Positions 35,556-45,435 of a stretch of DNA of 64,000 bases are shown piece after piece. Source of the stretch: Teredinibacter franksiae. Lineage in GTDB: Bacteria > Pseudomonadota > Gammaproteobacteria > Pseudomonadales > Cellvibrionaceae. A model generated the notes under the pieces. That model saw only the letters and a program-made list of their open reading frames with translations, was not told the origin of the DNA and did no database searches. How positions within the stretch are numbered: the first letter of the stretch is position 1; each line of letters starts with the position of its first letter. Both the position numbers and the translations under genes were made by a program. Where the stretch lies: contig NZ_JACJUV010000001.1 in NCBI RefSeq assembly GCF_014218805.1, positions 930,001-994,000 of the forward strand, written 5' to 3'.

Positions 35556-37229
35556 ATGTATCACAACTACTTTGGTCTCAAAGAACAGGCATTCTCCATT
35601 GCCGTAAACCCCCGCTATCTGTATATGAGCCAACAGCATAAGGAAGCATTGGCACATTTGCTCTATGGCGTAAAAGGCGGCGGCTTCGTTTTACTATCTG
35701 GCGAAGTGGGTACCGGTAAAACCACCATAATCAAATGCTTACTGGAGCAACTGCCAGACAATACCGACATCGCCATCGTGCTCAATCCCATGGCAGATGT
35801 CACTAATATGCTTAGTACCATCTGCGAAGAGCTAGGTGCTGAATACGACAACTCAAAAATAAACGTTAAAGACCTTACCGATTCCCTCTATCAATATTTG
35901 CTGAACAACCATACAAACGGCCATAACACCGTTCTTTTGATCGACGAAGCCCAGCTGCTCTCGCCCGAAGCATTGGAACAAATTCGCCTGCTGACCAACC
36001 TCGAAACAACAACCCAAAAACTGCTGCAAATAATTTTGGTAGGGCAACCCGAACTAAACGAACTACTGGCGCAGCCACGTATGCGTCAGTTATCGCAACG
36101 CATAACCGCGCGCTTTCACTTGGTACCCCTAAGCCTTCAGGAAACCCACCACTATATTGCCCACCGGCTGCAAGTTGCGGGGATGCCTGAAGGTCGCAAC
36201 CCCTACCCGCAGGCCATGGTACGTAAAATTCACCGCTTTACCGGCGGCGTTCCTAGGCTGATCAATATTGTCTGCGAACGGATGTTAATCGGCGCCTATG
36301 GTCACAATAAACCGATAGTCGATATCCAAATATTTAAACTCGCCTGCAGTGAAGTAGTGGGCAGTATGGAACACCTGCCAGTAAAACGCACACCACTGCA
36401 AACCACGCTACTCGCCGCTGGCGCCGGTGCTGTAGGCGTACTGGTACTTACACTGCTGACTTGGGCGTTCTGGCCGAAAGCTAACCCTGCTGCCGTCGAA
36501 ACAGCACTCAGCAAAACAGCTTCCGAGGCCCCCACAACTGAACAGCTATCTGTGTCGAAGCCCATAGCCGCTTTGCTCGAAACCGAGAACGATACAGACC
36601 CAACCCATGCAAGACAATTTGGTGATACGCGTGATTACAATGTAGATAACTACACCGAAGCCCAATTTCGTCTTTTTACTTATCTTGGCTTTAATCCCTC
36701 GGCTGAAAAACATCCATGCTGGGAGCTGGCGAATGAACAGATTCAGTGTAAAACCGTTTCACTCGATACTTGGGAATCACTCGCCGAGCTAAACCGGCCA
36801 GCTGTTCTTGTACTGCGAACACCTGAACGATTTACCTCCCACGCCGTTATCACCGGCATTGGTAGACGCGAAGCGCAAGTCGTTACCGAAAACGGCGAAA
36901 GCTTGCGTATTCCGCTGGCCGAGCTTGGACCACTGTGGACAGGTAAAGCTTTTTACACATGGAAAAAACCAGAAGGCTTTTCCGAACCCATTGTTCAGGG
37001 CATGCGCAGCCGAACCGTAAAGTGGGTTGCAGAGCAATTCGCAACCCTCGACCAGCGGGAGCAACCCTTAACCGGTTCGAATTTTACCCGGCTACTGCAA
37101 CAGCGCGTGAAAATATTTCAGCGCAGTCATGGTTTAAAAGATGACGGGATTATCGGTGAGCAAACCCTGATGAAAATTAACGAAGTGTTAGGCTTCGACA
37201 AGCCTCTAAACTCACTCGACGACTTGTAG
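35556..37229 (+). CDS. gspA: type II secretion ATPase GspA (ExeA-like)
   Basis: GspA helps the secretin GspD assemble through the peptidoglycan. The 557-residue protein begins with MYHNYFGLKE and an AAA domain (Walker A GEVGTGKTT, about 49-57; Walker B VLLIDEAQLL), then a membrane helix (about 281-305) and a periplasmic part that ends in a peptidoglycan-binding domain (HGLKDDGIIGEQTLMKI). It is followed 8 bp later by gspB. The rest of the type II system is not in the window. Confidence 0.93.
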   Translation: MYHNYFGLKEQAFSIAVNPRYLYMSQQHKEALAHLLYGVKGGGFVLLSGEVGTGKTTIIKCLLEQLPDNTDIAIVLNPMADVTNMLSTICEELGAEYDNSKINVKDLTDSLYQYLLNNHTNGHNTVLLIDEAQLLSPEALEQIRLLTNLETTTQKLLQIILVGQPELNELLAQPRMRQLSQRITARFHLVPLSLQETHHYIAHRLQVAGMPEGRNPYPQAMVRKIHRFTGGVPRLINIVCERMLIGAYGHNKPIVDIQIFKLACSEVVGSMEHLPVKRTPLQTTLLAAGAGAVGVLVLTLLTWAFWPKANPAAVETALSKTASEAPTTEQLSVSKPIAALLETENDTDPTHARQFGDTRDYNVDNYTEAQFRLFTYLGFNPSAEKHPCWELANEQIQCKTVSLDTWESLAELNRPAVLVLRTPERFTSHAVITGIGRREAQVVTENGESLRIPLAELGPLWTGKAFYTWKKPEGFSEPIVQGMRSRTVKWVAEQFATLDQREQPLTGSNFTRLLQQRVKIFQRSHGLKDDGIIGEQTLMKINEVLGFDKPLNSLDDL

Positions 37230-37237
37230 CCACATCT

Positions 37238-38080
37238 ATGTCACTGATTCTCGACGCACTCAACAAAGCTGAAACCGAACGCCAAAAAATAGACACCCGG
37301 CCTGGCTTGGACAGCCAACACAACTCCATACCGCCAGCCCCAAGCGGCCTATCGACTCGCCATAAAATGGCGATAGCGATTTCACTCGCGTTACTGATAA
37401 CCCTTAGCCTAATTGTGTATTTTTTTGTTCGCTCACCCTCTGAAAATAGTCACGCTACAAACAGTCAGCCTATAAAGAGTCAAACTATAAACTCGCCTCC
37501 CGCCGAACAGGTAAAAGCCCCAACTAAAAAACAGCCTCCACTGCAACCCGCATCAAACAGTAAGCAACAGCACGTTGTAAAAGCCGAGCGAAAAAGCCCG
37601 GCAATAAAAACAAACCCAGCGGCAGCAGAACCAAAGACTAAAACTGTAGCAAAAGCCAACGGTGAAGTCAGTGCGCTATATGAAGAACAAAAGCAGGTGG
37701 TAACTACTGTAGCAAGCGCACCCAAAGTCTCAGCCACAGCCACGGTCACAACGACCCAAAAACCACCCGCGCCGAAACCTACACCCAAGCCAGCTCCGGC
37801 AACAACAAAGCATCCAACCCTTGCCGACTTTGATTCAGTTGGCTCTATCCGCACCCTTCCCTGGACATTACAAGAACAAATCCCAACCCTGAATTACGAA
37901 CAACATGTCTATATTTCAGACAATCAGGGCTATGTGGTTATCAATGGCACTAAACGGAAGCGCGGACAAAAAATCGAAAAAGAGTTAGTGCTAGACGGCG
38001 TTTTACAAGATGGCATAATTCTACGCTATCAAAACCAATTATTTAAAATGCCTGCACTGAACAGCTGGATTAACATGTAA
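37238..38080 (+). CDS. gspB: type II secretion protein GspB (ExeB-like)
   Basis: The 280-residue partner of GspA has the conserved start MSLILDALNKAETERQK, a membrane helix (about 45-66), a Pro/Thr/Lys-rich linker of about 120 residues and the C-terminal GspB domain (LPWTLQEQIPTLNY, VVINGTKRKRGQKI). In Aeromonas the pair positions the ExeD secretin. It converges with the MSHA locus; the hairpin CTTCTCT/AGAGAAG at 38121-38140 lies after it. Confidence 0.92.
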   Translation: MSLILDALNKAETERQKIDTRPGLDSQHNSIPPAPSGLSTRHKMAIAISLALLITLSLIVYFFVRSPSENSHATNSQPIKSQTINSPPAEQVKAPTKKQPPLQPASNSKQQHVVKAERKSPAIKTNPAAAEPKTKTVAKANGEVSALYEEQKQVVTTVASAPKVSATATVTTTQKPPAPKPTPKPAPATTKHPTLADFDSVGSIRTLPWTLQEQIPTLNYEQHVYISDNQGYVVINGTKRKRGQKIEKELVLDGVLQDGIILRYQNQLFKMPALNSWINM

Positions 38081-38270
38081 GTATCACCCACACAATTCTG
38101 CATAGGTTAACAATAGGTTTCTTCTCTATGAACAGAGAAGTGCGGTGAGAAGTACGATGAGAATTTGAATCAGCATTCTATTGCTCACGATTAGGCTTTG
38201 CATACTTCCTCCTGCATTTCCCGACACCCAACGGCCTTAGTAGAGGAAATAAAACAACAAAGCTCATGCG

Positions 38271-41200
38271 TTAATTTAAAACCTCCTGCCAATAAATAAT
38301 TCTGTCGTGCCCTCGATAACTGCCAAAGGTATAGGTCGCCGGGGGTAACGCACTGTCTGAAAAATCACCATCACTATTCCAGTCGAAGCGTAACCAAGGG
38401 TAATTCGTTAAATCCACATCCACTTGAAAATCCCCGGTATTACCTGCGCCGGGAGCGGTAAAAAAATGGCCGGCAGAGCCGCTTTGAAAATTAACCGCGC
38501 TACCGGAAATATTGGCGTAAGTCCCGGTTGTGATCCCACCGCCCACTGCCACAACGCTATTTGCCGGTATCGCAATAGAGCCGGAGGGGTAGGCTATTTC
38601 TGTAAGATCTATCGCGGTACAGCTATCGTCATCGCTCGCGAGCCAATTACTACCGCTCCAGTACTCAGTTACAAACTCTACGGGTAAATTAGCTGTTTCA
38701 GGGCCAAAAGCATCGCTCAAACGCAAACGGCCAAAATACACACTGGTTTGGCCGAGCAAGACATGATCGTCGGTTGTATCGTTATCCACGTCGAGGTCGA
38801 AATCACCGCTGTCGAAGCCAATCGCATCGGCATCAGCCATGTCCACCCCAAGACTCACGGCATTGAAGGGGCCATCTGGAGAAGTATTACGCTGTAATGC
38901 AACTAAGGCATCCACTTCACCACTGCCATCATTCCATACCACCAATGTTGTCGCGCTAATGCGCGAAGACAGCGGTGTAGGAACCACGGTATCAATTGCG
39001 CCATAGCTCGATACGCCAACACTGCTACCGGGGTTCCACTTTGCAAACGCACCCGTGTAATTTTGTGTTTGCGTACCCAGCGCACTAAGCGCCGACAAGG
39101 TATATTCCACCTCAAAAGGCTCTTCCATATAGCTGAAACCACCGCTATTACAGGCAGGTGTCAGGGTACCTGAAGACAGCTCAAAACGCGCTGGAGTAAA
39201 ACGCCCTACATAGCCAGAACGGCCCTGTATACGAGAAGCAATGGCTGTTCCTGCCCCTAGGTAGTCAATCCCCATAGTACTAGCCAAAACGCCAGCCGAT
39301 AATTCAATAATACCTACCTCATCAAAATACAGCGTATTGGTTTGTACCCCACCGGGGCCAAAGGAAAATATTTGGCGCCCATCGGCAGGCGGGGTATCAC
39401 TGCTTCCTAGACCGGGGTCAGCTCCTCCAACGGGTAAAACTTTATAGGCAGCCAACTGAGCCCCCGCGCCGGTTGGCAACTCTGTACCGTAACCCGAAAC
39501 CACAGCGTTGTTGGCCAGGTTGGCATTATTCGTGGGGTCGTTATCATCGTGCCCATCGGCAATACCGTTATCGTCCTGATCATCTGCCGTTTGCCACGCT
39601 ACAGGCCAAATGGAAGCCGCAAAATCTTCGCCCGCCACCGTAAAGATATCGCCATTAGCATCGGAAGCACCAGGGTTAGCGACGACCTCAAGGTAGAACC
39701 CAAATGGCCTAGCAACAAAAACATCACTCGCTCCATCAATAGTGTCATCCGAAAATCCGGATACATCATCTCGAAAGCTGAGGGAGTAACGGCCCACGTC
39801 AGAAGCCAGCAGGGTAAAATTAGCGGAGCCATCAATAAACGGCAAAGTGAAATCAGGGGTAGCCGGCGCACTATTCGTCAAAGCTTTCGTACTGGTGTTC
39901 GTTGCGTTAGTCACTTCAGGTGCAGCCGTACCCGGGTCTTCCGCCGCACGGTTCATCCATACTTTTATATTTGCAACGTCGTACTCAGTCGCCACACTGC
40001 ACTGAGCGTCCGCCGGGTTAGCGGGATTGCGCTGCCACATCTCCACAGTGAAATCGTGACGACGGCCCACCACCACATCGTTATCGAGAGAGTCTACCCC
40101 GACACTGCTTACCACAAATGCATTATCGCTGAAGACTACATCCGTGGACGTGGAGATCACCCCCCCTCCGCTGTCTTCCACGGTAATCGTCAGGGTTTCT
40201 GCGTGACTGTTTGCCAAAGATAGCACAATACTCCCATCGTCAGTGCCATCTCCATCCGCCGCATCAGAATCAAAATCATAGCTCGCCGCTCCGGAATCGG
40301 CCGCACCAGGGATTAATGCATTCTGGGTTGTTACGTCAGCCCAATCACCGTTGTTCGTTGACGTAGTCAAATCAATCGAACCACCGTAGTCAGTCAATAT
40401 GTTATTGCTACTGTCACGAGCGGTAATGGTTATATTAAAAGGGCTGCAGGTTGAGGCGGTACCCGCACCGACCTCGATATCAAAATGATCGAGTGACGGC
40501 AGCAGTGTACAAGGATGCGTATCATTCATTACCGCTACAACATCCGTAACACTTAGTGGGCCCGCATACATTCTTACTTCGTCAATTAGCCCATTAAAGC
40601 GACGGCTATGAAAATCTAAATCTGTTCCAATATGTACGGGGTCATCATTAAAGTCTATACCTCCCGTATTCGTATTCGTGCCACGCTCGACACCATCAAT
40701 ATATAGAAACTGCTCGCCTGACCTATAGGTAATTGCAATGTGGTGCCAACCGTTAAGTGGAACCGCAATGGAAGAGGTTAGCTCTCGGCCACCACCTCCC
40801 CACCACCAGTTTATCCGGCCACTACCGTTTAAATGAAATTCAAAATGTGTATCTTTCGAAACAATGGTTGCCAAATCCGCTGTTGCCCAAGAACGAGGGT
40901 AAACCCAAGCGGTTACGGAAAATTCGTCAACATCTAATATCGAACCTGTACCTGGGTCGTCGATTTGAACAAACCCATCGCTTGTTCCATTAAAATCACC
41001 TGAACCGCAGGTTCCCGGATTACCGGTAATGGCAGGATTTAACGATTGAGTGGTTGGCAGTGGCCCGGTATCGACGACACGCGCACGGCCGTGCAATCCA
41101 TTACCCGAATTATCAAACACGTCATTGGCTACACCACTCCATGAAGATTCATCCAACTGCCATTCAGAGATCAAATCTGGAGTAGTGTAGGCGGGATCGC

Positions 41201-41972
41201 AAAAGCCATCAAAATTTGTATTCGCCACTGCATTGGCATCGTAGGTGACGGTTGAAGGGCTATTGAGCACTATGTCGTCATCGGACGTTATCGCGCCGGT
41301 TACCTGCGCACCACTCCCAAGCGTTATGTCGTTTCTCGAATAAATAATACCGTTTACAGAAGTATTGGAATCGAGCCGTACCCTATCACGAGAAAACAAA
41401 AAGACGTAGCGGTCACTGTTCGCAGTATTAATCCTGGCCGAATCGTTCAGCGTCACCTGATCGCGCACATAAATTACCGCTGTACCTGGGCCTGAAACAA
41501 TAATTTCTGATCCTGAATGCATAACAATATCGTCCCGAAAATGATAGACCCCGGGGAAAATAGTGAGCGTAGAATTTGACCCCAAAGTTAGGTCATCGTA
41601 GTCCCCAGGCGGCAGAGTCGCGGATTGATTAGCGCCTATCGTAATGTCGTTGTTTGAATTCGGAAAAGAATTGTAATCAACCTGTGGCACAGAGCTACCA
41701 GACTCTATACAGGAAACACCACTACAACTCGTATTAGGCCCGGCGAAATCAGTAAAGCTCTGGCTTTGAATAATATTGCCGGGGGTGTTTACCAAACTTG
41801 AACCCCAGTAAAAGGTCACCGTTCCTGAGTTTGTTGAGTTTTGTGCAGCGCCATAAAAAACTTCGTTACAATACTGAGCAAGTGCACCATTGGATATGAA
41901 TAACAAGGAAATCCAAACGCACCCTATCAGCACTAAAGGTACTAACTCATTTTTTTTTCGCTTTATTTCCAT
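38271..41972 (-). CDS. mshQ: MSHA biogenesis protein MshQ with LamG and DUF6701 domains
   Basis: The large exported protein (1233 residues from ATG 41972; a GTG at 41978 is also in frame) has a signal peptide (LVLIGCVWISLLFISNGALAQ), a beta-helix-like region (about 95-250, the LPPGDYDDLTLGSNSTLTIFPG type), a LamG jelly-roll domain (about 265-490, with VTAWVYPRSW and WHHIAITYRSGEQFLYIDG) and a C-terminal DUF6701 region (about 600-1235). It is the last gene of the MSHA locus and is thought to be a pilus tip or adhesin-type component, its LamG domain suggesting glycan binding. Confidence 0.9.
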   Translation of the reverse strand: MEIKRKKNELVPLVLIGCVWISLLFISNGALAQYCNEVFYGAAQNSTNSGTVTFYWGSSLVNTPGNIIQSQSFTDFAGPNTSCSGVSCIESGSSVPQVDYNSFPNSNNDITIGANQSATLPPGDYDDLTLGSNSTLTIFPGVYHFRDDIVMHSGSEIIVSGPGTAVIYVRDQVTLNDSARINTANSDRYVFLFSRDRVRLDSNTSVNGIIYSRNDITLGSGAQVTGAITSDDDIVLNSPSTVTYDANAVANTNFDGFCDPAYTTPDLISEWQLDESSWSGVANDVFDNSGNGLHGRARVVDTGPLPTTQSLNPAITGNPGTCGSGDFNGTSDGFVQIDDPGTGSILDVDEFSVTAWVYPRSWATADLATIVSKDTHFEFHLNGSGRINWWWGGGGRELTSSIAVPLNGWHHIAITYRSGEQFLYIDGVERGTNTNTGGIDFNDDPVHIGTDLDFHSRRFNGLIDEVRMYAGPLSVTDVVAVMNDTHPCTLLPSLDHFDIEVGAGTASTCSPFNITITARDSSNNILTDYGGSIDLTTSTNNGDWADVTTQNALIPGAADSGAASYDFDSDAADGDGTDDGSIVLSLANSHAETLTITVEDSGGGVISTSTDVVFSDNAFVVSSVGVDSLDNDVVVGRRHDFTVEMWQRNPANPADAQCSVATEYDVANIKVWMNRAAEDPGTAAPEVTNATNTSTKALTNSAPATPDFTLPFIDGSANFTLLASDVGRYSLSFRDDVSGFSDDTIDGASDVFVARPFGFYLEVVANPGASDANGDIFTVAGEDFAASIWPVAWQTADDQDDNGIADGHDDNDPTNNANLANNAVVSGYGTELPTGAGAQLAAYKVLPVGGADPGLGSSDTPPADGRQIFSFGPGGVQTNTLYFDEVGIIELSAGVLASTMGIDYLGAGTAIASRIQGRSGYVGRFTPARFELSSGTLTPACNSGGFSYMEEPFEVEYTLSALSALGTQTQNYTGAFAKWNPGSSVGVSSYGAIDTVVPTPLSSRISATTLVVWNDGSGEVDALVALQRNTSPDGPFNAVSLGVDMADADAIGFDSGDFDLDVDNDTTDDHVLLGQTSVYFGRLRLSDAFGPETANLPVEFVTEYWSGSNWLASDDDSCTAIDLTEIAYPSGSIAIPANSVVAVGGGITTGTYANISGSAVNFQSGSAGHFFTAPGAGNTGDFQVDVDLTNYPWLRFDWNSDGDFSDSALPPATYTFGSYRGHDRIIYWQEVLN

Positions 41973-42066
41973 AATCACTTTAGGGCATCTCTATTACGGT
42001 TTTCAAACTTAAGCTAGTAGTCTTACTTCCACCTATACCCAACGTCAAACCTGAAGTCCAGGCCAT

Positions 42067-42489
42067 CTATTCATAATATGTTGAAACTTCTATTTCACGC
42101 TCACCCAACAGCTGGCCCGCACCGCATCCAGCAACACTGCTAATGTTAAAAAAACTGATCGTATCTTCAGCATTTACACTGCGACTACAGCTAACCGTCG
42201 CCCGACACAAATCCAAACCTGGTGCGGTAAAGACAATTTGTGGGCCACTCGATATATTTCCGCAATTACTATCAGCTTGTGCTCTGGAATTTGCAGTATC
42301 AAACAGCTGATATACACCGTACTGGGCACCACTCTCCGCTGCATAAAAGGCCTGCACTGAAAGCCCTTCAATTGTTGCCTGAGAACCCGATTGAGCACTC
42401 AGCCGACTAACGGCAATAGCCAAAAAAGAAATACCCACAATCAGTATCAATGCCAAGGGAATTAAAAAGCCTTTTTGATTAGGGTACAT
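42067..42489 (-). CDS. mshP: MSHA pilus minor component MshP
   Basis: The 140-residue protein starts with a prepilin-like N-terminus (QKGFLIPLALILIVGISFLAIAV) but without the usual E5, as in MshP/PilX-type minor pilins, and has two cysteine pairs. It overlaps mshO by 11 bp and precedes mshQ. Confidence 0.85.
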   Translation of the reverse strand: MYPNQKGFLIPLALILIVGISFLAIAVSRLSAQSGSQATIEGLSVQAFYAAESGAQYGVYQLFDTANSRAQADSNCGNISSGPQIVFTAPGLDLCRATVSCSRSVNAEDTISFFNISSVAGCGAGQLLGEREIEVSTYYE

Positions 42490-43306
42490 TTCTCACCAGC
42501 ACCTTACCGTCTAGCGCTACCTGATCACCACGCTCGGAAAATGTTAGGGCTATAATCACCGCTGTATTGCGCTCTTCAACACCAGGGGAAAGTAAAAATG
42601 CCTGGGTGTTGGTGGATACATCTTCTGCCAACAGCAACGTACGGGACCCGCCCGGGTCACTGTCCGTTAAAACCGAGTCCATGCCGTAATCACCATATTG
42701 ATACAAACCGCCACCCATTAAACAAAATCGGTTGGGTGAGTCGGTCAAAAACAACCGACCATTAATTGAATTTCGAATAAAACGATGCGAAGTACCCAAG
42801 GGTACAGACGAATGAATGCCAGCGCTTAGCGTTCCTGCGGTCGCTTTGGCGGCCGGTAGCGTAGCCACATAAATATCATTGGGCAACATTGCACCAATCA
42901 CCACATAGCTGGGGCTGCGACTTCCAACGCTAAAAGGTGCTGTGCTTATAGCGGTTGTAAGGGGCGCATTATTGACTGAATCTGCAACGGGATTTAAATA
43001 ATTCGCCCCCGTCATAATAGGCAGGTACTCCAAGCAATTCCCGGTTCCGCTCACACGCACACTGTTTGGTAGCGCATTACGCAATTGACGCGTTATCTGT
43101 TCAATGCTGGCACGCCCACGAGAAATCATTTTACTGCGTCGCTCAGAGTCGTTATAGCTATCGACAGCCGACACGATAAACTGACTGCCAATGACAGAAA
43201 CAATCCCCACAATAACCAAAACAGCAATCAATTCGACCAAGGTAAAGCCCAATTGCTTATACCTGGCTAGCCCCCTGAGGGGTTGATGTATAACGGAGAT
43301 TTTCAT
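42479..43306 (-). CDS. mshO: MSHA minor prepilin MshO
   Basis: The start is set at the ATG at 43306 behind GGAG at 8 nt, giving 275 residues; an upstream in-frame start at 43363 would overlap mshD by 44 bp. The type IV prepilin motif is LG/FTLVELIAVLVIVGIVSV after a 19-residue leader. It is a large minor pilin expected to prime MSHA assembly. Confidence 0.9.
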   Translation of the reverse strand: MKISVIHQPLRGLARYKQLGFTLVELIAVLVIVGIVSVIGSQFIVSAVDSYNDSERRSKMISRGRASIEQITRQLRNALPNSVRVSGTGNCLEYLPIMTGANYLNPVADSVNNAPLTTAISTAPFSVGSRSPSYVVIGAMLPNDIYVATLPAAKATAGTLSAGIHSSVPLGTSHRFIRNSINGRLFLTDSPNRFCLMGGGLYQYGDYGMDSVLTDSDPGGSRTLLLAEDVSTNTQAFLLSPGVEERNTAVIIALTFSERGDQVALDGKVLVRNVP

Positions 43307-43319
43307 TGTCACCGCTCCG

Positions 43320-43802
43320 TTAAAAATTGGTGCGGTAAGCACTGAGAGTGAGGGTGTCGCCACCAGGCATACCCACGGTAACGGTTATACGACGCGCCTG
43401 CTCTACCGGTAACACCGGGTCACCCAGCTCATCTCCGGCGTTCACTACGGTTACGCTAACCGGGTAAAGTGGGTAGGCGTTATCGGAAAACCCGGCATAA
43501 TCACCGACATCGTCAAAATCACCATCGGGGGAAATGCCTAAACAGCTAGGTCCATCAGCAGAACCACATGCTGGAAAACCACCCGTTGGCGTATTTTCGT
43601 CAAACTTCCTCGACATAATTTCGTCAAGTTGCGATTGTGCGACTTCTAAGGCTTTTACCCTAACAACCGGGTCTACAGAGTTGACAACGCTTTGACTAAA
43701 CACCATTAACAACGCGGTCAGCGCAATCCCCATAACCACTAAAAACATAATGGTTTCTACCAGGGTAACGCCGAATTCGCAGTTAATGTTAGAACTTTTC
43801 AT
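43320..43802 (-). CDS. mshD: MSHA minor prepilin MshD
   Basis: The 160-residue protein has a short leader and the processing site FG/VTLVETIMFLVVMGIALTAL with the conserved Glu at position +5. Its C-terminal half is rich in Gly/Asp with one disulfide-type cysteine pair. It lies between mshC and mshO, as in other MSHA loci. Confidence 0.9.
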   Translation of the reverse strand: MKSSNINCEFGVTLVETIMFLVVMGIALTALLMVFSQSVVNSVDPVVRVKALEVAQSQLDEIMSRKFDENTPTGGFPACGSADGPSCLGISPDGDFDDVGDYAGFSDNAYPLYPVSVTVVNAGDELGDPVLPVEQARRITVTVGMPGGDTLTLSAYRTNF

Positions 43803-43853
43803 GGTGCTTTCGTTATCACAAAAAGTGGAGGGATTCGCATGTAGCAGGCGCTG

Positions 43854-44261
43854 TTAACGCACATAGCCAGACGCATCAACAGAAATAGAAACAACTCTGC
43901 CGTTTTGGCTTAGCTGCAAACCTGCGCCAGTAGTATGCCCTAGCCTGTCATACGCGAATGTTACCGCCGACAAGGTTTGGCCGTTCACCAGCTGCACAGG
44001 GTACTGCACACCACCAAAAGATACGCTGGCGTTGCCCAGCTGAATATCGACCTGATTCGCCGACGTAATCACTTCCACGCTGGCGCGACGTGTCATCGCT
44101 AATTGTTGAGCAGAATAAAAAGCCGCGACAATGGTGTCACGGCTTGCTTGCAGTTGTAGGGTGTCGCTAGGCACCAGCCGGGTTAATACTGATACCGAAA
44201 GTATTCCGACAATAACCAATACAGCTATCAGCTCAACTAATGTAAAGCCCTGTTGTTTCAA
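43854..44261 (-). CDS. mshC: MSHA minor prepilin MshC
   Basis: The 135-residue protein has leader MKQQG and prepilin helix FTLVELIAVLVIVGILSVSVLTRL, then a GspH/FimT-like globular part (YSAQQLAMTRRASVEV). It is 53 bp after the major pilin gene mshA. Confidence 0.9.
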   Translation of the reverse strand: MKQQGFTLVELIAVLVIVGILSVSVLTRLVPSDTLQLQASRDTIVAAFYSAQQLAMTRRASVEVITSANQVDIQLGNASVSFGGVQYPVQLVNGQTLSAVTFAYDRLGHTTGAGLQLSQNGRVVSISVDASGYVR

Positions 44262-44314
44262 CTGTGAGTTGCCTCAAATATTGGTTTTTCCAACGTACAC
44301 TATCACAATCCTAA

Positions 44315-44716
44315 TTAGGGATTAGGCGTTGCTGAAATCAAAGCAAAATTAGCCGTATCAGCTGAGGCCGTGTGGGTTACCGTGCAAGTAGCAATTTCTC
44401 TATCGGCAATTACTCCCGCCGGGGAAAGTACATAGCCCGTTGGCATCACCTCGCCAGCTAACAGAATCGCAGCTTGTGTGCAGTCAGTAACCGTCTCAGG
44501 AGCATCGGCCGTTAAACCCGCTTCCTGAGCAATATCCACCGCGTGGTTAAGCGCCGACGCGCTCTCTAAGCTGCCAGCAATGCTGTTTGTAGCGGCCGTC
44601 TGTGCTTCATCCGAAAGGTCGATAAACTTGGGAACAGCGGTAGCTGCCAAAATACCCAAAATTACCAATACAGCGATTAACTCAATAAGAGTAAAACCCG
44701 ATTGTTGTTTTTGCAT
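44315..44716 (-). CDS. mshA: MSHA major pilin MshA
   Basis: The 133-residue prepilin has a 7-residue leader (MQKQQSG) and the conserved mature start FTLIELIAVLVILGILAATAVPKF. Two cysteines (near residues 79 and 111) can form the C-terminal disulfide loop. The 158-bp gap upstream is AT-rich, contains a TTGACA hexamer (minus strand, 44844-44839) and holds no gene, so mshA probably has its own promoter, as expected for an abundant subunit. TGGAG lies 8 nt before the ATG. Confidence 0.93.
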   Translation of the reverse strand: MQKQQSGFTLIELIAVLVILGILAATAVPKFIDLSDEAQTAATNSIAGSLESASALNHAVDIAQEAGLTADAPETVTDCTQAAILLAGEVMPTGYVLSPAGVIADREIATCTVTHTASADTANFALISATPNP

Positions 44717-44874
44717 AGCGTTGTCTCCACGTTCTAAAAAAATAAAAAATTATTCATTACTATTTCTGCAACCTGTACAAACTAGATGAACAAGTCACTG
44801 CAAGTCATTCATTTAATTGCCACTATTGTACCGTACATTGTCAATTAGCTGACACTTTTTGTCCGACTAAACTA

Positions 44875-45435
44875 CTATTTTTTTGGACTAAAAATATTAA
44901 CTTTCCCATTAGTTACATCATAGTCGAAGAAATATTGTTCGTTTTCTCCTCTTGCTAACTCATATCGGCAAATTCGACCTTTTATAGAGGAAATTCGAAA
45001 ATCTTTCGCTATTTTTGCTTTATCTTCCTCAATTGAACCGGCAATAACTGTGCCAGGAGCGTTCTTAAACACACCGTGCCATAATGCCTCGCACTCCCTA
45101 GGGGTTTGATTCGTAGACCGAACAGAGGTTCGAACACCCGCAGAGGCCGGCCAGCCGTTTTCGTTTAAATAGATGACAACACCATCGAGCTGAAGTTGTC
45201 GCGACTTACGAACCTTGCCTTCGCCATATAAGTTTTGCACAGTACGAGAGAAAGTTGCCCCCTGAAAACGGACAAGTGACTCTTTCGAATCTTCAATTGT
45301 GTCGAAGTAATACCTAAACCCTATCATTGCGAGAAAACCTATAAGAATTAGCACCAAGCAAAACTCCAATAGACTGAACCCAAATGGCTTCAGACCTAGG
45401 CCTTCTCTAGAGCTCACTCTAGGCACCTTCATCAC
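44875..45435 (-). CDS. prepilin-like protein in the mshF/mshB position
   Basis: The 186-residue protein has a leader of 19 residues and a pilin-like segment G/FSLLEFCLVLILIGFLAMIGFRYYFD with the conserved Glu. It sits between mshG and mshA where Vibrio has mshF and mshB; it resembles neither strongly, so I give no symbol. Its ATG overlaps the mshG stop. Only one such gene is present, so this locus lacks either mshF or mshB. Confidence 0.8.
   Translation of the reverse strand: MMKVPRVSSREGLGLKPFGFSLLEFCLVLILIGFLAMIGFRYYFDTIEDSKESLVRFQGATFSRTVQNLYGEGKVRKSRQLQLDGVVIYLNENGWPASAGVRTSVRSTNQTPRECEALWHGVFKNAPGTVIAGSIEEDKAKIAKDFRISSIKGRICRYELARGENEQYFFDYDVTNGKVNIFSPKK

Noticed and set aside
38121..38140. 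Strong terminator between gspB and mshQ
   Set aside because: A 7-bp hairpin is present, but no T-run follows on either strand. I mention it in the gspB entry only.
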